64,000 bases of DNA from Huaxiibacter chinensis (GTDB lineage: Bacteria > Pseudomonadota > Gammaproteobacteria > Enterobacterales > Enterobacteriaceae). Made by a program: the position numbers and the translations under genes. Where the stretch lies: the NCBI RefSeq assembly GCF_022171985.1, contig NZ_JAJVHF010000004.1:1-64000 (forward strand). Reading direction: 5' to 3'. Below the pieces are notes generated by a model. It saw only the letters and a program-made list of their open reading frames with translations. It had not been told where the DNA came from and did not search any database. Shown here in pieces: positions 58,618 to 64,000 of the stretch; positions within the stretch are counted from its first letter, which is position 1; each line of letters begins with the position of its first letter.

Positions 58618-61600
58618 TTACTGCGCCTGCACACGCAGCTCAGCTGCGCTACGACTACGGTGACCCAACAGTGCTTTAACATCGCTGGACTTTGGTTTAA
58701 CCAGCGCAAACTTCGCCGAGAAGGCTGGCCAGTTCGCCAGGATCTCTTCGCCGCGAGAAGAGCCGGTATGCTGCACGTGTTCAGTAATCAAACCGCGCAA
58801 GTGTTCTTCGTGAATCGCCAAAGACTCCACATCCAACACTTCCACCAGTTCCGGGTTCACGCGTTTGCGGAACTCACCGTCTTCATCCAGGACGTAAGCA
58901 AAACCACCCGTCATGCCCGCGCCAAAGTTCACGCCGGTTTTACCCATGACGCAGACGATACCGCCCGTCATATATTCACACCCGTTGTCGCCAATGCCTT
59001 CAACCACGGTAATCGCACCGGAGTTACGCACCGCGAAACGCTCGCCTGCGCGGCCTGCGGCAAACAGACGACCGCCGGTTGCGCCATACAGGCAGGTGTT
59101 GCCGATGATGCTGGCTTCATGGCTACGGAAGGCTGAACCCACCGGAGGACGAACCGCCAGCAGACCGCCCGCCATGCCTTTGCCGACATAATCGTTCGCA
59201 TCGCCAGTCAGGTACAGCTCAACGCCACCGGCGTTCCAGACGCCAAAACTCTGGCCTGCGGTACCGCTGAAGTGCGCAATAATCGGATCGGCTGCCAGAC
59301 CCTGATCGCCGTGCGTCTGGGCAATATAGCCCGAGAGCGTGGCGCCTACAGAGCGGTCTGTGTTGCGAATATCAAACCAGAACGTTTTGCTCTGTTTCTC
59401 ATCCACATACGGCTTCGCCTGATGCAGTAACTGGGCGTTCAGCACACCGTTATCAAACGGCGGGTTGTTTTCGGTGCAGAAGACCGCTTTGCCAGGGTGC
59501 GGCTCAGCCGTTTCCAGCAACCGGGACAGCTCAAGTTTTTGCTGCTTGGCGGTGAACCCTTCCAGCTCTTTCAGCAGGTCGGTACGACCAATCAGATCCA
59601 CCAGGCGCGTGACGCCAAGCTGTGCCATCAGCTCGCGGGTTTCGCGGGCGATAAATTCAAAGTAATTCGTCACTTTGAACGGCAGGCCGTGGTAGTGATT
59701 CTTACGCAGTTTTTCGTCCTGAGTTGCCACACCGGTTGCGCAGTTGTTCAGGTGGCAAATACGCAGGTATTTACAGCCGAGCGCGACCATCGGGCCAGTA
59801 CCAAAGCCGAAGCTTTCGGCACCCAGAATCGCCGCTTTGATGATGTCGAGACCGGTTTTCAGCCCGCCGTCCACCTGCAGGCGAATCTTGTGACGCAGGC
59901 CGTTAGCCACCAGCGCCTGCTGCGTCTCAACCAGACCCAGCTCCCATGGACAACCGGCGTATTTCACGGAGGAGAGTGGGCTTGCGCCGGTGCCCCCGTC
60001 ATATCCGGCGATGGTGATCAGATCCGCATAGGCTTTCGCCACACCGGTCGCGATGGTGCCGACGCCCGGTTCTGACACCAGCTTCACGGAGATCATCGCT
60101 TTCGGGTTAACCTGTTTCAGGTCGAAAATCAGCTGTGCCAGATCCTCGATAGAGTAGATATCGTGGTGTGGCGGCGGGGAGATCAGCGTCACGCCCGGTA
60201 CGGAATAGCGCAATTTGGCAATGTACGGGGTCACTTTGTCACCCGGCAACTGACCGCCTTCGCCCGGTTTTGCACCCTGCGCGACTTTAATCTGAATAAC
60301 GTCAGCATTGACCAGATAGGCTGGGGTCACGCCGAAACGCCCTGAAGCCACCTGCTTGATACGTGACACTTTATTGGTGCCGTAGCGCGCAGGATCTTCG
60401 CCCCCTTCACCGGAGTTAGAATTCCCGCCGATGCTGTTCATGGCTTCGGCCAGCGCTTCGTGCGCTTCCGGACTCAATGCCCCGATAGACATCGCTGCCG
60501 TATCGAAACGCTTATACAGCTCGCTGGCGGGTTCCACGTCGTTAATATTGACGGTTTCGCCGTTTGGCGTAACCGCCAGTAAATCGCGCAGCGTAGCCGC
60601 CGGACGGTTATTCACCAGCTCAGCGTACTGCTGATAATCGCTGTACTCACCGCTCTGAACGGCCTGCTGCAAGGTGCGCACGACGTCCGGGTTGTAGGCG
60701 TGATATTCGCCACCGTGAACGTATTTTAGCAAGCCACCCTGATCCAGCGGTTTACGCGCCAGCCAGGCACGTTTAGACAGGTTCAGCAGATCCTGCTGGA
60801 AGTCGGAGAAACCGGCTCCGCCGATACGGCTGATCACGCCATTGAAGCACAAATCCGCAACGTCATCGTGCAGACCGACCGCTTCGAACAGCTTCGAGCA
60901 ACGGTAAGAGGCAATGGTCGAAATGCCCATTTTGGACATGATCTTATACAGACCTTTGTTGATGCCGTTACGGTAGTTGAGCATCACGGTGCGGTAGGCT
61001 TTTTCGATCGCGTGACCATCAATCATTTTCGCCAGCGTTTCGTAGGCGAGATAAGGGTAGATGGCGGTCGCGCCAAACCCTAACAGCACGGCAAAGTGGT
61101 GCGGATCGCGCGCGCTGGCGGTTTCAACAATGATGTTGGCATCGCAACGCAGGCTTTTATCAACCAGACGGGTCTGGATGGCACCCACCGCCATCGGTGC
61201 AGGCACCGGCAGGCGATTTTTCGCAATGTTACGGTCAGACAGCACCAGCAGAACGGTGCCTTCACGCACCATCTGCTCGGCTTTATCACACAGCGCTTTC
61301 ACCGTGGTTTCGAGGTCCGTTTCGGTCACGTCGAAGGTGATATCGAGCGTGTCGGCGCGGTAGTGCTCCTCTTGCATGGTGGTCAGCTGTTTGAAATCGG
61401 AGTAGAGCAGAATCGGCGACTTAAAGCTCAGACGGTGTGCCTGGCCCTCGGCTTCGCAGAAAACGTTCATCTCACGACCGATGCTGGTGGCCAGCGACAT
61501 CACATGTGCTTCACGCAGCGGATCGATTGGCGGGTTGGTCACCTGCGCAAACTGCTGACGGAAGTAGTCATAAATGATACGCGGCTGGCTGGAAAGCACG

Positions 61601-63078
61601 GCAAACGGGGTATCGTCACCCATCGAGCCGACCGCTTCCTGGCCATTTTCACCCAGTACGCGAATCACCGAGTCCAGCTCTTCGGCACTGTAGTTAAACT
61701 GTTTCTGGTAACTGGCGAGGGCATCGTCATCCAGTTCACGGCTGCCAACCTCTTCGTCAGACAGATCTTCAAACGGCACCAGGCGGCGCACGTTTTTCTC
61801 CATCCACTCTTTATAAGGGTGGCGGCTTTTCAGATCGTCATCGGTTTCTGCCGAGTGCAGGATGCGACCGCTGCGGGTGTCGATCACCATCAGCTCGCCC
61901 GGGCCCACTCGGCCTTTTTCCACCACTTCGTCAGGCTGGTAATCCCAGATACCCACTTCAGAGGCGCAGGTGATGAGCTTATCTTTCGTGATGACGTAGC
62001 GTGCCGGACGCAGGCCGTTACGGTCCAGGTTACAGGCAGCGTAGCGACCATCGGACATGACGATGCCCGCCGGGCCGTCCCACGGCTCCATGTGCATGGA
62101 GTTAAAGTCGAAGAACGCGCGCAGCTCCGGGTCCATATTCGGGTTGCTCTGCCAGGCTGGCGGTACCAGCAAACGCATCGCACGCACAATATCCATGCCG
62201 CCTGCCAGCAGCAGCTCCAGCATGTTATCCATCGAGCTGGAGTCTGAGCCGGTTTCGTTAACAAACGGCGCGGCATCGTGCAGATCCGGAATCAGCGGTG
62301 TCTGGAACTTATAGGTACGCGCACGTGCCCACTGGCGGTTACCGGTGATGGTATTGATTTCGCCGTTGTGCGCCAGATAGCGGAACGGCTGAGCCAGCGG
62401 CCAGCGTGGTACGGTGTTGGTGGAGAAGCGCTGGTGGAAGAGGCAAATGGCCGATTCAAGACGCAGGTCCGCCAGGTCCAGGTAAAAGCGCGGCAGGTCA
62501 GCCGGCATACACAGACCTTTATAGATGTTTACCAGATTAGAGAGGCTACAGACGTAGAACTCTTTATCTTCCTGGAGGCGTTTTTCGATGCGACGACGCG
62601 CAATAAACAGGCGACGTTCCATATCGCGTGGACGCCAGCCCGCAGGCGCATTCACAAAAATTTGTTCAATGCGAGGCAGCGAGGAGAGGGCGATTTCACC
62701 GAGCACCCCTTCATTGGTTGGCACATCGCGCCAGCCGACAATAGAGAGGGTTTCACGCTGAAGCTCTTCTTCAACGATGCGGCGAGAAGCAGCGGCTTTT
62801 TCAGGATCCTGATTCAGGAACAGCATGCCGACCGCATAATTTTTGGCTAAGCGCCAGCCGCGCTCTTCAGCAACAATGCGGAAGAAGCGATCCGGTTTTT
62901 GCAGCAGCAGACCGCAACCGTCGCCGGTTTTACCATCCGCGAGGATAGCGCCACGGTGCTGCATACGGGCCAGTGCGTGTATAGCAGTACGCACTACCTT
63001 GTGGCTAGGTTCGCCTTCTATGTGGGCGATCAGGCCGAAACCACAGTTATCCTTCTCAAGGGATTTATCGTACAACAT
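58618..63078 (-). CDS. gltB: Glutamate synthase large subunit
   Basis: A 1486-residue subunit that makes two glutamates from glutamine and 2-oxoglutarate. The propeptide [11 protein letters not shown] is removed to expose the Cys12 nucleophile (CGFGLIAH). Then follow the class II amidotransferase domain, central domain, FMN synthase barrel ([21 protein letters not shown]) with the Fe-S cysteines in [17 protein letters not shown], and a C-terminal beta-helix. GGAGG lies nine bases before the ATG at 63078. The frame stays open for 35 codons upstream, with another ATG-plus-GAGG at 63168. Confidence 0.96.
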   Translation of the reverse strand: MLYDKSLEKDNCGFGLIAHIEGEPSHKVVRTAIHALARMQHRGAILADGKTGDGCGLLLQKPDRFFRIVAEERGWRLAKNYAVGMLFLNQDPEKAAASRRIVEEELQRETLSIVGWRDVPTNEGVLGEIALSSLPRIEQIFVNAPAGWRPRDMERRLFIARRRIEKRLQEDKEFYVCSLSNLVNIYKGLCMPADLPRFYLDLADLRLESAICLFHQRFSTNTVPRWPLAQPFRYLAHNGEINTITGNRQWARARTYKFQTPLIPDLHDAAPFVNETGSDSSSMDNMLELLLAGGMDIVRAMRLLVPPAWQSNPNMDPELRAFFDFNSMHMEPWDGPAGIVMSDGRYAACNLDRNGLRPARYVITKDKLITCASEVGIWDYQPDEVVEKGRVGPGELMVIDTRSGRILHSAETDDDLKSRHPYKEWMEKNVRRLVPFEDLSDEEVGSRELDDDALASYQKQFNYSAEELDSVIRVLGENGQEAVGSMGDDTPFAVLSSQPRIIYDYFRQQFAQVTNPPIDPLREAHVMSLATSIGREMNVFCEAEGQAHRLSFKSPILLYSDFKQLTTMQEEHYRADTLDITFDVTETDLETTVKALCDKAEQMVREGTVLLVLSDRNIAKNRLPVPAPMAVGAIQTRLVDKSLRCDANIIVETASARDPHHFAVLLGFGATAIYPYLAYETLAKMIDGHAIEKAYRTVMLNYRNGINKGLYKIMSKMGISTIASYRCSKLFEAVGLHDDVADLCFNGVISRIGGAGFSDFQQDLLNLSKRAWLARKPLDQGGLLKYVHGGEYHAYNPDVVRTLQQAVQSGEYSDYQQYAELVNNRPAATLRDLLAVTPNGETVNINDVEPASELYKRFDTAAMSIGALSPEAHEALAEAMNSIGGNSNSGEGGEDPARYGTNKVSRIKQVASGRFGVTPAYLVNADVIQIKVAQGAKPGEGGQLPGDKVTPYIAKLRYSVPGVTLISPPPHHDIYSIEDLAQLIFDLKQVNPKAMISVKLVSEPGVGTIATGVAKAYADLITIAGYDGGTGASPLSSVKYAGCPWELGLVETQQALVANGLRHKIRLQVDGGLKTGLDIIKAAILGAESFGFGTGPMVALGCKYLRICHLNNCATGVATQDEKLRKNHYHGLPFKVTNYFEFIARETRELMAQLGVTRLVDLIGRTDLLKELEGFTAKQQKLELSRLLETAEPHPGKAVFCTENNPPFDNGVLNAQLLHQAKPYVDEKQSKTFWFDIRNTDRSVGATLSGYIAQTHGDQGLAADPIIAHFSGTAGQSFGVWNAGGVELYLTGDANDYVGKGMAGGLLAVRPPVGSAFRSHEASIIGNTCLYGATGGRLFAAGRAGERFAVRNSGAITVVEGIGDNGCEYMTGGIVCVMGKTGVNFGAGMTGGFAYVLDEDGEFRKRVNPELVEVLDVESLAIHEEHLRGLITEHVQHTGSSRGEEILANWPAFSAKFALVKPKSSDVKALLGHRSRSAAELRVQAQ

Positions 63079-63183
63079 ATCAGTGAACCTCCCCAGGCTC
63101 GTCGGGCTTCCCACTGAACCGTGGCGCACAGGCACAGAAAGAGCATGGCGACGGGGTTTGCGTGTCATACGCGTACCTCGCAT

Positions 63184-63760
63184 TCGCCCTCTTTTTCATC
63201 CTTTCGCGCAGGTAAACAAGTTTGAGGACTTGCTTCAGAGGGAATCTCAATTACTGCATAAATATGATGAGCAGGCTGCTCATCCAGAAAGCTTCCAGCG
63301 GATTTCCAACTTATCGGGATTTGATACACAGGTCAAATGGCAATCTTATTTATACAAAAATGTGCTATAGAAAGGTTAGTGCATTGATTTGAAAAGCTAT
63401 TTTTTCAATTTTATTGCGCAATGTAGTGGCTGAAAGCGGTAAGGGAGTGTGATCTGACTCACTATATGAAAGCGGTATTATCCCTTTTGCGTGCTGAATT
63501 GAAGAATTAAGGCAGGATAATTATCTGGCATAGGGTGTAAACTCGCATCATCACACTGTTTTTTGCCGTGAGCGCGATAAGTGAAAAAAACAATCAGAAC
63601 ATAAGGAAAAGTAATAGGAAGTTTGATGAATGAAATTGCAGTGATAATGATTTTTTATTCAAATAGATAATAGCGGTCCAGAGCGATTGATCCAGGTCAT
63701 CGCCGACTGAGACTAAAAATGGCAGGCTTGTCCCCTTTCTCCGGGACGGTCTATCAGATT
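63184..63760. other. Divergent region between gltB and yhcC
   Basis: About 580 AT-rich bases, which should hold the gltBD promoter and its Lrp, IHF and CRP sites. One good CRP match, TGTGATCTGACTCACT, is at 63448-63463 (nine of ten core bases). No other gene is supported. Confidence 0.5.
63448..63463. promoter_or_regulatory. Candidate CRP site upstream of gltB
   Basis: TGTGA-TCTGAC-TCACT fits the CRP consensus except for the last base. It lies 370 bases upstream of the gltB start and about 300 bases upstream of yhcC, so which gene it serves is uncertain. Confidence 0.5.
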
Positions 63761-64000
63761 ATGCAGTTACAGAAATTAGTCAATATGTTTGGTGGGGATC
63801 TTGCTCATCGGTATGGGCAAAAGGTCCACAAGCTGACGCTGCATGGGGGTTTTAGCTGCCCCAATCGCGATGGCACCATTGGGCGTGGCGGCTGTACCTT
63901 CTGTAATGTCGCGTCCTTCGCCGACGAGGCGCAGCAGCTTCAGTCGATTGCGGAACAGCTCGCCTTTCAGGCAAATCGGGTCAATCGTGCAAAACAGTAT
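63761..64000 (+). CDS. yhcC: Radical SAM protein YhcC, 3' end outside the window
   Basis: The first 80 codons of a radical SAM protein, from MQLQKLVNMFGGDL to VNRAKQY. Cysteines at 33, 45 and 48 (CPNRDGTIGRGGCTFC) are the likely 4Fe-4S ligands, spaced C-X11-C-X2-C instead of the usual C-X3-C-X2-C. It matches E. coli YhcC, which is also divergent from gltB. Function not established. The reading frame runs off the end of the window without a stop. Confidence 0.93.
   Translation, partial: MQLQKLVNMFGGDLAHRYGQKVHKLTLHGGFSCPNRDGTIGRGGCTFCNVASFADEAQQLQSIAEQLAFQANRVNRAKQY

Noticed and set aside
61096..62247. 383-codon open frame on the forward strand inside gltB
   Set aside because: It is antisense to a highly conserved stretch of gltB; its product has no recognisable family features, and long shadow frames are common opposite GC-biased codons.

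Overview
This window is ordinary core chromosome from a member of the Enterobacteriaceae. It corresponds to the Escherichia coli region from the 3' end of rrnD to yhcC, around 72-73 min on the K-12 map. Nearly every protein can be paired with an E. coli counterpart of the same or almost the same length, so the assignments rest on recalled family sequences, visible motifs and conserved gene order. Differences from E. coli suggest a relative such as Enterobacter, Lelliottia or Leclercia. These are a MHYT-GGDEF-EAL gene beside fis, an alpha-carbonic anhydrase between prmA and dusB, msrPQ beside aroQ, an aldehyde dehydrogenase behind aaeXAB, tandem yhcN copies, and the lack of yhdJ, dcuD, nanE and gltF. 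The genus is an inference. Coordinates of coding regions include the stop codon.

Layout. Positions 1-380 are the end of an rRNA operon (5S, tRNA-Thr, 5S, terminator). 446-4700 is the amino-acid ABC transporter operon yhdWXYZ, read leftward from a good sigma-54-type promoter. 5072-10920 holds yhdV, the tripartite efflux genes acrEF and their divergent TetR regulator acrS. 10902-16867 holds a c-di-GMP enzyme, yhdU, dusB-fis behind a recognisable fis promoter, carbonic anhydrase and prmA. 16879-23858 holds panF-yhdT, accBC, aroQ, msrPQ and acuI, all leftward. 24040-36321 runs rightward: csrD, mreBCD, maf, rng, yhdP, tldD (cell shape, envelope and RNA turnover). 36360-42442 holds the aromatic-acid efflux locus aaeR/aaeXAB, the extra dehydrogenase and yhcO.

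42511-49798 holds two yhcN paralogues, argR with ARG boxes, mdh, degS, degQ, zapG and zapE. 50087-52373 holds the ribosomal pair rplM-rpsI and the stringent starvation pair sspAB. 52475-57153 is the sialic acid locus nanR / nanA-T-K-Q, with three GGTATA operator repeats and without nanE. 57190-63078 is gltBD (glutamate synthase), and the window ends inside yhcC (radical SAM).

I found no insertion sequence, prophage, CRISPR array, integron or toxin-antitoxin system and no broken gene. I see no strong candidate for a wholly new system. The items most worth checking are regulatory or comparative: a 13-bp inverted repeat that buries the msrP ribosome binding site, the missing nanE step, the sigma-54/NtrC architecture of yhdW, the c-di-GMP enzyme that tail-overlaps acrS, the paired base change in the second 5S gene, and an open in-frame extension upstream of gltB.
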